From an uncultured Eubacteriales bacterium (GTDB taxonomy: Bacteria; Bacillota; Clostridia; Christensenellales; Aristaeellaceae), in NCBI GenBank assembly GCA_900542395.1, contig UQNM01000020.1:1-34104 (forward strand): DNA of 34,104 nt, given 5' to 3'. Positions 14,569 through 22,436 of the stretch are shown in pieces. Both the position numbers and the translations under genes were made by a program. How positions within the stretch are numbered: position 1 is the first letter of the stretch; every line of letters starts with the position of its first letter. The notes under the pieces are model-generated. The model ran no database searches. It was not told the origin of the DNA and saw only the letters and a program-made list of their open reading frames with translations.

Positions 14569-15606
14569 ATGTTTGGCGTGGATGAACTGGGCATGGATTT
14601 GGGCACATCTACCCTGCACATCGTCGTGCGGGGCAAGGGCATTGTGCTCAGCGAACCGGCTTATGTGGCCTATGACAGGCAGACCCGAAACGTGGTCGCC
14701 GTCGGTGAGGAAGCGCGCCGCATGTACGGCCGCACTCCGGCGGGGCTGATTGTGGAAAGGCCGCTGCGCGACGGGCGAATCCGCAGTTTCGATCTGGTGA
14801 GCAAAATGCTGCGCTACTTTATGCGCAAGGTGATCGGCAAGCGCGCGACGTTCCGCCCCAAGCTGCTGCTGGCGCTGCCCGGCGGCATGGCGCCCAGCGA
14901 ACGGCAGACGCTGGTGGATGTGCTGGTGGACGCGGGCGTTCGCAGCGTCGTGCCGGTGGATGAGAGCGTGGCCTCCGCGATCGGCGCGGGCATGCGCATC
15001 GACCAGCCGTATGGCCGGATGAACATCGACATCGGCGGCGGGCGAACGAACGTATCCGTGTTTTCCTTCGGCCATCAGATTGTCTGGGATATTCTGAACG
15101 TCGGCGGCGACCGGTTCGACGACGCGATCATCGACTATCTGCGCAAGAAGCACAACCTGCTCATCGGCGCGCGGACGGCGGAGGAGCTGAAAATCGACAT
15201 CGGCTCGGCGCGGATGCGCGGCGTGAAGCTGGAGATGGACGCCTGCGGGCGCAGTCTGGTTTCCGGCCTGCCGCGCGCGGTGACGGTCTCCTCCGAAGAG
15301 ATGATCGAGGCGCTGGATGAGCCGCTGCGCGATCTGATGAGCGCGCTGCACCGGATGATCGAGCGCACACCGCCCGAACTGGCCAGCGATATCTTTGACG
15401 AGGGCATCACCCTCAGCGGCGGCGGCGCGCAGCTCTTCGGGCTGGACGGGGTTATCAGCGACCAGCTCAAGATTCGCACGACGCTGGCCGACGAGCCGGA
15501 TCTCTGCGTGGCACACGGGCTGAGCGAGCTGATCGACGACGAAGAACGCTACGAGAATATTGATCTGGTCTCCGGCAGTCGGAGCGATTTGCTGGGGGAC
15601 GACTGA
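14569..15606 (+). CDS. mbl: MreB-like actin homologue (Mbl position)
   Basis: A 345-aa bacterial actin that guides cell-wall elongation at the inner membrane face. The phosphate-1 loop is MDLGTSTLHI (9-18), the middle has LLALPGGMAPSERQTLVD, phosphate-2 is NIDIGGGRTNVSVFS and the adenosine motif is LSGGGAQLFGLD. Several motifs are divergent from canonical MreB (STLHI for the usual ANTLVY). The symbol rests on synteny with spoIIID, as in B. subtilis spoIIID-mbl; plain mreB is possible. ATG 14569 follows AAAGGAG. A terminator starts about 20 bases after the stop. Confidence 0.88.
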   Translation: MFGVDELGMDLGTSTLHIVVRGKGIVLSEPAYVAYDRQTRNVVAVGEEARRMYGRTPAGLIVERPLRDGRIRSFDLVSKMLRYFMRKVIGKRATFRPKLLLALPGGMAPSERQTLVDVLVDAGVRSVVPVDESVASAIGAGMRIDQPYGRMNIDIGGGRTNVSVFSFGHQIVWDILNVGGDRFDDAIIDYLRKKHNLLIGARTAEELKIDIGSARMRGVKLEMDACGRSLVSGLPRAVTVSSEEMIEALDEPLRDLMSALHRMIERTPPELASDIFDEGITLSGGGAQLFGLDGVISDQLKIRTTLADEPDLCVAHGLSELIDDEERYENIDLVSGSRSDLLGDD

Positions 15607-15609
15607 GCA

Positions 15610-15663
15610 AAATTGAAATCATTTCCGGCGGCGCGGGGGCGGAAAGAACCCTGCACCGCTTTT
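15610..15663 (+). repeat. 54-bp direct repeat, left copy
   Basis: Identical to 16354-16407. It begins AAATTGAAATCATTTCC and holds the whole terminator stem. The two copies bracket the toxin-antitoxin pair with a period of 744 bases. Confidence 0.92.
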
Positions 15664-15665
15664 TT
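15628..15665 (+). terminator. Rho-independent terminator of mbl
   Basis: GCGGCGCGGGG (15628-15638) pairs with CCCTGCACCGC (15649-15659) at 10 of 11 positions around a 10-base loop, followed by six T. Confidence 0.85.
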
Positions 15666-15686
15666 GGATAAATGAAAAGAAAGAAC

Positions 15687-15715
15687 TTGAATTGTAAAGA
15701 CATTTGCGTTACAAT
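15687..15715 (+). promoter_or_regulatory. Promoter of the toxin-antitoxin operon
   Basis: TTGAAT (15687-15692), 17 bases, TACAAT (15710-15715), 26 bases before the antitoxin start. Autoregulation by the antitoxin-toxin complex is usual in this class, but no operator palindrome stands out. Confidence 0.65.
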
Positions 15716-15740
15716 GATGATGCAAGGAGGCGAAAAACAG

Positions 15741-16046
15741 ATGGAAAAAGCGACGACTTTGAATGTTCGGGTGAACCCAATGGTGAAAGCGCGGGCGGAA
15801 GAAGTGCTTTCCAAACTGGGCGTGCCGATGTCAACGGCGATCAATATGTATTTGAATCAGATATCGCTTACGGGCGGGATTCCGTTCGCTGTTACGCTGC
15901 CGCAAGCGCCGAACGCGATGAACATGGATAAGATGACGGAGGCGCAGCTTCACGAGAAACTGGCGCGCGGCCTTGCAGATGCAGAGAAGGGTAATCTTCA
16001 CGATGCGGCAGAGGTGTTTGCGCGATATAGAGAGAAGCGTGAATGA
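15741..16046 (+). CDS. RelB/DinJ-family antitoxin
   Basis: A 101-aa type II antitoxin. The N-terminus LNVRVNPMVKARAEEVLSKL followed by GVPMSTAINMYLNQI is the ribbon-helix-helix DNA-binding domain of the RelB/DinJ family, and the acidic C-terminus with HEKLARGLADAEKG would wrap the toxin. ATG 15741 has AAGGAGG ten bases upstream. The stop overlaps the toxin start (ATGATGA), giving tight coupling and antitoxin-first order, as expected for neutralisation. Confidence 0.9.
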   Translation: MEKATTLNVRVNPMVKARAEEVLSKLGVPMSTAINMYLNQISLTGGIPFAVTLPQAPNAMNMDKMTEAQLHEKLARGLADAEKGNLHDAAEVFARYREKRE

Positions 16047-16360
16047 TGAAACAGTACGCTGTAAAGGTGACCGACGAAGCGCTTGAAGACATGCGGGCGC
16101 TTCGAGATTATATCGAAAATGAGTTGCTTTCACCCGGTAATGCGGAAAGGCAGTATCGGCGTATTGCAGAAAAGATACTGACATTGAGCGCATTTCCGGA
16201 AAAATATGCGCTTGTAGATTTTGAACCCGAACGCTCGAAGGGATTGCATCGGGCGGTTGTCGATCATTATTCCGTTTTCTATGTGATCGAGGAAGATCGG
16301 GTTGTCGTTACAAATGTGCTTTACAGCGCATCCGGTATTGAAAACAGAATCCGAAATTGA
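16043..16360 (+). CDS. RelE/ParE-superfamily toxin
   Basis: A 105-aa basic toxin with the superfamily fold pattern: an N-terminal strand YAVKVTDEALEDM, two helices (RALRDYIENEL, AERQYRRIAEKI), and C-terminal strands HYSVFYVIEEDRVVVTNVLY. RelE-type toxins cut mRNA on the ribosome and ParE types poison gyrase. The pairing with a RelB/DinJ antitoxin favours the RelE side, but key catalytic residues vary too much to decide. The start may be either of two adjacent ATG codons (16043 or 16046). The stop codon lies inside the right copy of the 54-bp terminator repeat. Confidence 0.88.
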   Translation: MMKQYAVKVTDEALEDMRALRDYIENELLSPGNAERQYRRIAEKILTLSAFPEKYALVDFEPERSKGLHRAVVDHYSVFYVIEEDRVVVTNVLYSASGIENRIRN

Positions 16361-16407
16361 AATCATTTCCGGCGGCGCGGGGGCGGAAAGAACCCTGCAC
16401 CGCTTTT
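16354..16407 (+). repeat. 54-bp direct repeat, right copy, with the toxin gene's terminator
   Basis: Identical to 15610-15663. It includes the toxin stop codon (16358-16360) and the same hairpin (16372-16403), followed by TTTTCTTT. It serves as terminator of the toxin-antitoxin operon. Confidence 0.92.
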
Positions 16408-16451
16408 CTTTATGCCATAAATGTGATACAATCAATTTATCTTCTTTGATT

Positions 16452-16518
16452 TCGCGAAGCGAAGTGAGGGTGCAGGGGAATCATTCCCCTGCTGGGGTTT
16501 GGGGCAAAGCCCCAAAAA
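16452..16518. repeat. Double-hairpin intergenic repeat
   Basis: After TTCGCGAAGCGAAGTGAGGG come stem one (GCAGGGGAA/TTCCCCTGC), the linker TGGGGTTT and stem two (GGGGC/GCCCC), then AAAAA. Stem bases differ from those at 14067-14115, but pairing is kept. It ends 20 bases before the HAD gene start. Confidence 0.75.
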
Positions 16519-16538
16519 GATGTAAGAGAGGTAACGAT

Positions 16539-17240
16539 ATGCGCTACGATGTGCTGCTGTGCGATGCGGATAATACGCTTTTTGATTTCAACAAGGCGGA
16601 GGAAAACGCCTTTGCCATAGCCTGCGAAGAGATGGGCTTTTCGTCTACGCCGGAGCTGCTGGCGACCTATTCCGCCATCAACGAGGCGCTTTGGAAGCTG
16701 CTTGAACAGGGCAAAATCGAGCAGAGCGTTCTGCGCGTGCGGCGATTTGAACAGTTTCTGGCGGCGATTCACAGGGACGGCGACGCGCAGCGGATGTGCG
16801 ACGCTTTCGTTGAGGCGCTGGGTCGGCAGAGCGTGCCGCTCGACGGCGCGGTGGAGGCGGTCAGGCGCTGGAGCGCGAAAATCCCGGTTGTGATTGTGAC
16901 CAACGGAATCGCGCAGGTGCAGCGCGGGCGCATGGCCAAAAGCGAGCTGAGGCCGTATATCAGCGGGCTGGTCATCAGCGAGGAGGTCGGCGCGGCCAAG
17001 CCGAACCCACTGATGCTGGAAAAGGGCATGGAACTGGCGCGGGCGACGGATAAGCGGCGCGCGCTGATGCTCGGCGATTCGCTGACCAGCGACATCGCGG
17101 CGGCGAAGAACGCGGGGATTGACGCCTGCTGGTTCAATCCGAAGGGCGCGGCAAACGACAAGGGCTTGCCGATTGCATACGAAATCGCATCGCTGGACGA
17201 GGTGGACGCGATTCTTGACGGAACGGAGGGGGAAGCGTGA
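16539..17240 (+). CDS. HAD-superfamily phosphatase, YjjG-like nucleotidase
   Basis: A 233-aa haloacid dehalogenase-type hydrolase. Motif I is LLCDADNTLFDF with nucleophile Asp9 and acid Asp11, motif II is VIVTNGI, the motif III Lys is in GAAKPNP, and motif IV is MLGDSLTSDIAAAKN. The layout with an alpha-helical cap between motifs I and II fits subfamily I and the pyrimidine 5'-nucleotidase YjjG group, which cleans up non-canonical nucleotides; the exact substrate is inferred. ATG 16539 follows GAGAGGT. The stop overlaps the GTG start of the next gene (GTGA). Confidence 0.88.
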   Translation: MRYDVLLCDADNTLFDFNKAEENAFAIACEEMGFSSTPELLATYSAINEALWKLLEQGKIEQSVLRVRRFEQFLAAIHRDGDAQRMCDAFVEALGRQSVPLDGAVEAVRRWSAKIPVVIVTNGIAQVQRGRMAKSELRPYISGLVISEEVGAAKPNPLMLEKGMELARATDKRRALMLGDSLTSDIAAAKNAGIDACWFNPKGAANDKGLPIAYEIASLDEVDAILDGTEGEA

Positions 17241-20212
17241 AGCGAAACATCAAAAAAATGGCGCTGGCGGCGATGCTGGCGGGCATGCTGGGCGGCCTGA
17301 CGGGCTGCTTCATCCAGCCCGACCCGACGCTCGACCCGCTGCAAATCAGCGACGGGACGGTTCCGTTCGGCACGGTGCAGGCGCTGCCGACGAATACGCC
17401 GACCCCTGTGCCGCAGAACACGCCGACCCCCACGCCGGATACGTGGCAATCCAGCGACCAGAGCACGTGGGAGGATTGGTCCGGCGGCAGCCTGCCGACG
17501 ACGACGCCCAAAACGGCGGCGACCGTCGCGCCGGGCGCGCAGAGCTGGCAGACCTCCACGCAGGATTACAACGCGGGCTATCCCGTGCTCCGCGTCGGCT
17601 CGACGGGCAGCGACGTGAGCGATTTGCAGGCGCGGCTGACCGAGCTGGGCTATTATACCGGCACGATTGACGGCAAATACTCCACCGGCACGCAGAGCGC
17701 TGTGACGGAATTCCAGAGCCGAAACGGCCTGACGGCGGACGGCATCGCCGGCCGCGCTACGCAGGACAAGCTCTATTCCGCGTCGGCGCAGCCCAAGACG
17801 GTCAGCGCGAGCGCGTCGGACAGCGGCTACACGCTGCTCAAGGAGGGCGCGTCCGGCCTTGATGTGCGCAAGCTGCAAGGGCGGCTGGCCGAGCTGGGCT
17901 ATTACGCGGGCGGCGTGGACGGTATTTACGGCTCGACGACGACCAGCGCGGTCAAGGCCTTCCAGCGGGCGAACGGCCTGAGCGGCGACGGGCAGGCGGG
18001 CAGCCAGACGCAGACGAAGCTGTATTCCGCCAGCGCGAAATACGCGGCCAGCCCGGTGGCGACGGCGAACCCGGATCAAACGCGCACGCTGACGGTCGGC
18101 ATGACGGGCAACGACGTTTACGCCTTGCAGGAGCGGCTGATCGAGCTGAACTATCTGAGCGGCGTGGCGGACGGCGTATTCGGCGCGGAGACGCAGAGCG
18201 CGCTGACGGCGTTCCAGAGCCGAAACGGCCTGACGGCGGACGGCACGGCGGGCGCAAGCACGCTCAAGAAGCTGAACGGAAGCTGCAAACCGGCCGCCGC
18301 GACGGCTGAGCCGAGCGGCAACGGCACCATGCGCGAGGGCGACACGGGCGAGGACGTATACACCTTGCAGGCGCGGCTGTTTGAATTGGGCTATTACAAC
18401 GGGCGCATCGACGGGCGCTATTCCAGCGAGACGACGGCGGCGGTCAAGGCCTTCCAGAAGGCGAACGGGCTGGGCGCGGACGGCATAGCGGGCAAGGGCA
18501 CGATGAACAAGCTGAACAGCGGCAATGCGGTTGCGGCGGAGACGACCGACGACGACATCGCCGACGGGCCGGAGGCGACCTATCAGCCGGAGACGGCGTA
18601 CACCGTGCTGCGGCGCGGCGACAAGAGCGATCAGGTGGAAGTGATGCAGCGCTATCTGGCGACGCTGGGCTATCTGAGCACCACGCCGGACGGGCAGTTC
18701 GGTTCGGGAACGGAGCGCGCGGTCAAGCTCTTCCAGGAGGCGAACGGGCTGAAGGCGGACGGCGTGGCGGGCAGCGGCACGCTCTCCATCCTGTACAGCG
18801 GAAACGCGGTGAGTTACAACGCATATTTCGGCGCGTCGGGCGGCTCGACGACCGTTTCACCGACAGCCGTGCCGGATATGACGACGGTGATCCAGTGGGA
18901 GAGCGAAGGCGACAACGTGCGCCAATATCAGCAGCGGCTGGTCGAGCTGGGCTATCTGAACAGCAAATATGTGACCGGCAAATTCAACCAGAAGACCGTG
19001 GAGGCGACGAAGGCCTTCCAGACGATGAACGACTTGAAGGTGGACGGCGCGGCGGGGCCGCAGTCCCTCAAGCTGATTTATTCGGGCGACGCGCTGGACG
19101 CAAACGGCGTGCGCGTCGGCGACAAGCTGTCGAGCGCATCGGATACCGTGACGGTATCCGACGTGCTGACGGCGGGCATGAGCGGCGAACAGGTGCGGCA
19201 GGTGCAGAGCCGATTGGCGGCACTGGGGTACCTGTCCGCCTCTTTTATAAGCGGCGCTTATGACGAGGCGACGGCGCAGGCCGTTCGGCAGTTTCAGCAG
19301 GCGAACGGCCTGACGGCGGACGGCGCGGCGGGCAGCGCCACGCAGTCGCGGCTGTACGCCAGCAACGCGGTGACGGCGCAGGTGGCCAGAGCCTCGGCGG
19401 ACAACAGCGAGCGGCAGAGCGCCGAATACCGCGTGAACGGCGCGTATCAGGCGAGTTTGGCGGGCGGCGGCATTGCCGTGGGCGACAGAAACGCGCTCTA
19501 CTGCGCGGATGCGTCGCAGGGCGGGATTTTGGTGAAGAAGCCGTATAACGGCGCGGCGGCCAGCGTGATGGCCTACGACGTGCCGCGATTTCTGCACCTG
19601 ACCAACGGCAAGCTCTATTACGTCGCCAGCGAGGGCGGCGAGGACTGCGTGATCCGCCTGAACACGCAGAGCGGAAGCCGCGAGGTTTTGGCGCGCGCGG
19701 GCGTGGCGCTCAAGTTCGCGCTGTGCGACGGCGTGATGTATACGCTGGATGCAAACGCGGCGCTGAAAGAAAGAACGCTCTCCGGCGAGGAGAGCGAACT
19801 GATGACGGGCGTCAGCGATTTTACGCTGGACGCGACGGGCAAGGCGCTGCTCTGCGTGACGCAGGACGGCGTGGTTTCCTTCGGCATCCAAACCGGGCAG
19901 AGTGAGATGGTCTACACGGGCGCGGCGGATCAGGCAGCGATGTGCGGGCAGGCGCTGCTGGTGCGAGCGGGCGGGAGCATCGTTCGCGTGATGAACGGGC
20001 AGATGGCGACGATCCGCAGGGACGGCGCGACGTGCCTGTTCGTCTACGGGCAGAAGGTGATCGAGCTGACGGGCAGGGGCGTGATGACCTGCGACGTGAA
20101 CGGCGAAAACGCGACGACCATCGCAAACGGTTCGTTTGAAGCCGCGTCGATTGCCAACGGCGTGCTGTATCTGGGCGGCGCGGACGGGTATACGCAGAGC
20201 GTGAGCTTATAA
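17237..20212 (+). CDS. Lipoprotein with seven peptidoglycan-binding repeats and a C-terminal propeller-like domain
   Basis: A 991-aa predicted lipoprotein. A basic N-terminus and hydrophobic stretch end in the lipobox LTGC (Cys24), followed by a Thr/Pro-rich linker (residues 40-110). Seven PG_binding_1-like modules occupy about 116-181, 198-264, 284-348, 364-428, 455-521, 550-616 and 642-707, each with LQxRLxELGYY, DGxYG, A(V)xxFQxxNGL and DGxAG landmarks. Residues about 725-991 are strand-rich repeats (ALYCAD, KLYYVAS, VMYTLD, VLYLGG) resembling DUF5050-type propellers. No catalytic hydrolase domain is present, so it probably anchors or senses wall at the outer membrane face. GTG start overlaps the HAD stop. 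Identical 33-base tracts at 17711 and 18212 show recent exchange between repeats. Confidence 0.88.
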   Translation: MKRNIKKMALAAMLAGMLGGLTGCFIQPDPTLDPLQISDGTVPFGTVQALPTNTPTPVPQNTPTPTPDTWQSSDQSTWEDWSGGSLPTTTPKTAATVAPGAQSWQTSTQDYNAGYPVLRVGSTGSDVSDLQARLTELGYYTGTIDGKYSTGTQSAVTEFQSRNGLTADGIAGRATQDKLYSASAQPKTVSASASDSGYTLLKEGASGLDVRKLQGRLAELGYYAGGVDGIYGSTTTSAVKAFQRANGLSGDGQAGSQTQTKLYSASAKYAASPVATANPDQTRTLTVGMTGNDVYALQERLIELNYLSGVADGVFGAETQSALTAFQSRNGLTADGTAGASTLKKLNGSCKPAAATAEPSGNGTMREGDTGEDVYTLQARLFELGYYNGRIDGRYSSETTAAVKAFQKANGLGADGIAGKGTMNKLNSGNAVAAETTDDDIADGPEATYQPETAYTVLRRGDKSDQVEVMQRYLATLGYLSTTPDGQFGSGTERAVKLFQEANGLKADGVAGSGTLSILYSGNAVSYNAYFGASGGSTTVSPTAVPDMTTVIQWESEGDNVRQYQQRLVELGYLNSKYVTGKFNQKTVEATKAFQTMNDLKVDGAAGPQSLKLIYSGDALDANGVRVGDKLSSASDTVTVSDVLTAGMSGEQVRQVQSRLAALGYLSASFISGAYDEATAQAVRQFQQANGLTADGAAGSATQSRLYASNAVTAQVARASADNSERQSAEYRVNGAYQASLAGGGIAVGDRNALYCADASQGGILVKKPYNGAAASVMAYDVPRFLHLTNGKLYYVASEGGEDCVIRLNTQSGSREVLARAGVALKFALCDGVMYTLDANAALKERTLSGEESELMTGVSDFTLDATGKALLCVTQDGVVSFGIQTGQSEMVYTGAADQAAMCGQALLVRAGGSIVRVMNGQMATIRRDGATCLFVYGQKVIELTGRGVMTCDVNGENATTIANGSFEAASIANGVLYLGGADGYTQSVSL

Positions 20213-20260
20213 CTCCTTCAGTCAGCTTCGCTGACAGCTCCCTCAAGGAGGGAGCTCTTT
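20212..20260 (+). repeat. CTCCCTC-family repeat acting as terminator
   Basis: ACTCCTTCA, hairpin GTCAGCTTCGCTGAC, then AGCTCCCT/AGGGAGCT with a 5-base loop and CTTT. It begins at the last base of the lipoprotein stop codon, so it may end that transcript. Confidence 0.75.
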
Positions 20261-20354
20261 GACAGAAGTTATGGTAGCGTGAGGATCAAACATCCCTCTT
20301 AGAGAGACGATGAAAACACCGAAGGGTGGCACGATAAAGTTGTGGCGGAAGGGG

Positions 20355-20831
20355 TTATAAACGAAGCGCGTCATCCAGCGCGCGAAGGAACGCGGCACAT
20401 TCGTCATCCTTCATCAACGCGGCGTAAGCGTCCTTTGCGGCGGAAACGAATTCCGCCCGCAGGCCGACAAGGCCGTAACTGCATAGCGGACAGACGGACT
20501 TTGCGCGGGTATCCAGCCGGACGCGCGGGGTTCCGTCTTTTTTGAAATGCAGGAAGAGCGGAAACAGACGGCAGGCCAACGGGCGCTGCTCGCGGGCACA
20601 GAAACCATCGCAGACAAAGAGATGAACGGGACGATCCGCCAGCGTGAAATTCGCCGGGATGACATGGCCGAACGCGCACCCCTCAAACAGCGCTTCCTCA
20701 CCGGGGAAAAGGAGCATGCCCGTCTGCTCGTCGCCCTTGCAGCACGCGCCGCCGCAGAGACAGCCGCAGTCGGTTAGAAGCGGCGTGAGATCGGAAAGGC
20801 AGGCGCGTGCTGCCAAAATGGAGGGATGCAG
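20355..20831 (-). CDS. YkgJ-like cysteine-cluster protein
   Basis: A protein of about 158 aa, rich in Cys: CGCLCGGACCKG near the start, then EGCAFG, FVCDGFC, LACRLFP and CPLCSYG. Such clusters bind zinc or an iron-sulfur centre in the YkgJ/UPF0153-type families, whose function is unknown. The start is uncertain. The frame has no ATG or GTG after the murC stop; a CTG at 20831 lies six bases after GGAGGG, which is in the murC tail, and would begin with HPSILAARACL. Downstream coupling to murC (stop at 20834) is nearly certain from spacing. Confidence 0.7.
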   Translation of the reverse strand: MHPSILAARACLSDLTPLLTDCGCLCGGACCKGDEQTGMLLFPGEEALFEGCAFGHVIPANFTLADRPVHLFVCDGFCAREQRPLACRLFPLFLHFKKDGTPRVRLDTRAKSVCPLCSYGLVGLRAEFVSAAKDAYAALMKDDECAAFLRALDDALRL

Positions 20832-20833
20832 CG

Positions 20834-22222
20834 TCAGCCCTCCTCGCCGTGCTTTTGAAGCTGATCGTTGAGCAGATTGATGTTGCCGCAGCTCATGGTG
20901 ATGACCAGATCGCCGGGCTGCCAATGCGCGCGCAGATAGGCCTCCGCGTCGTCGAAGGTCGGGGTATAATGCGCGGGAACGCCTTCCTTCTGCATGGCCT
21001 CCACGAGCATGGTCGCGTGGATATCGCCGGGGTCTTTCTCGCGCGCGGCGAAGATATCCGTCACCAGCACGTCGTCGGCCAGATCGCAGCAGTGGATGTA
21101 ATCCTGAAACAGCGTTTTGACGCGGGAATAGGTGTGCGGCTGCATGACGGCGAACAGGCGCTTGTGCGGCTGCTTCGCGGCGTTTTCCAGCGCGCTGCGC
21201 ATCTCGGCGGGGTTATGGCCGTAATCGGTGTAGAGCTTCACGCCGCAGACCGTGCCCGTGTATTCAAACCGGCGGTGCGGGGCGGCGAAACGCGCGAGCG
21301 ACGCGGCGACGGCCTCCGGCTGCGCGCCCGCCTCGACACACGCGGCCATCGTCGCCAGCGCGTGCATGACGTTGAACGCCCCCGGCACGCGCAGATGCGT
21401 ATGCGCGGCGGGCTTGCCCGCGAGGGCGAAATCAAATTCCGCGCAGCCGGTCTCGTCATACCGGAGATTCAGCGGCCGCCACTGGTTATCCTGCCCCAGG
21501 CCATAGCTGACGGTGCGGCAGGTCTGCCGCCCGAGCAGCGCCGCCACGCGCGGGTCGTCGCCGTTGCCGATGCACACGCCGTTTTCCGGCAGAAGCGCAC
21601 AGAACCGGGCGAACGCATGGGCGATGTCGTCGATGTCCTTATAGAAATCGAGGTGATCCTCCTCAATGTTGGTGATGACGGCGATGGTCGGGTGGAACTG
21701 GAGGAAGCTCGCGTTGAACTCGCAGGCCTCCACGACGAAGGTATCGTGCCCGCCGACGCGGGTGCTGCCGCCGATATAGTCAAGCTGGCCGCCGATGTGA
21801 ACGGTCGGGTCAAAGCCGGTATCCAGCATCGCCTCGGCGATCATCGAGGTGGTAGTGGTTTTGCCGTGCGTGCCGCAGACGTTGACGGCGTGGCGATAGC
21901 CCTCCATGAGCTGCCCCAACAACGTGGCACGCTCCATCTGCGGAATCCCCAATTCCTCGGCGCGCATGCGCTCGGGGTTGCTCTTCGCGATGGCGGCGGA
22001 ATAGATGACGATATCCGCGCCGTCCACGTTCTCCGCGCGCTGGCCGATGAAGACATGAATGCCCGATTGCTCGAGCGCGTCGGTCGTATAGGAACGGGCG
22101 GAATCGGAACCCGTTACGCGCACGCCGAGCCCCACCAGCATCCCGGCCAAACCGCTCATCGAGCTGCCGCCGATGCCGATCAGGTGCGCGCGCCTGCCCG
22201 TATAATCCTTGATATGCGTCAT
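20834..22222 (-). CDS. murC: UDP-N-acetylmuramate--L-alanine ligase
   Basis: The 462-aa cytosolic enzyme adds L-Ala to UDP-MurNAc with ATP in peptidoglycan synthesis. The N-terminal fold shows HLIGIGGSSMSGLA (13-25), the ATP loop is GTHGKTTTT (117-125), the central domain has ITNIEEDHLDFY, and the C-terminal domain has YTDYGHNPAEM, a variant of the usual DDYGHHP. ATG 22222 has AAGGAGG just before it; the upstream frame to 22294 is promoter sequence. It leads a two-gene operon with the Cys-cluster protein. Confidence 0.94.
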   Translation of the reverse strand: MTHIKDYTGRRAHLIGIGGSSMSGLAGMLVGLGVRVTGSDSARSYTTDALEQSGIHVFIGQRAENVDGADIVIYSAAIAKSNPERMRAEELGIPQMERATLLGQLMEGYRHAVNVCGTHGKTTTTSMIAEAMLDTGFDPTVHIGGQLDYIGGSTRVGGHDTFVVEACEFNASFLQFHPTIAVITNIEEDHLDFYKDIDDIAHAFARFCALLPENGVCIGNGDDPRVAALLGRQTCRTVSYGLGQDNQWRPLNLRYDETGCAEFDFALAGKPAAHTHLRVPGAFNVMHALATMAACVEAGAQPEAVAASLARFAAPHRRFEYTGTVCGVKLYTDYGHNPAEMRSALENAAKQPHKRLFAVMQPHTYSRVKTLFQDYIHCCDLADDVLVTDIFAAREKDPGDIHATMLVEAMQKEGVPAHYTPTFDDAEAYLRAHWQPGDLVITMSCGNINLLNDQLQKHGEEG

Positions 22223-22264
22223 AAGGCGCCTCCTTAGCATAAAAGAAATCTGTTTTCGCCTTCT

Positions 22265-22294
22265 ATTATACGCCCGGAAAAGGCCGTCAATCAA
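22265..22294 (-). promoter_or_regulatory. Sigma-A promoter of murC
   Basis: Minus-strand TTGATT (22289-22294), 18 bases, TATAAT (22265-22270). It is divergent from the purR promoter. Confidence 0.65.
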
Positions 22295-22388
22295 CCAAAA
22301 TGCGAAAAAAAGCTGAACGTTTTGATAAACTGTGATAAAATTCGGGAAAAAGTGAAATTCAGGGCTTTATTTATTTGAAAAGCTGAAT

Positions 22389-22394
22389 TATAAT
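22389..22394 (+). promoter_or_regulatory. -10 element of purR
   Basis: A perfect TATAAT with TTTATT 17 bases upstream as a weak -35. I see no convincing PurBox pair in the AT-rich 22300-22430 spacer. Confidence 0.5.
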
Positions 22395-22436
22395 AGAGAA
22401 AAATCACTTTAACATTCGTATTTGGGAGGGATAGAC

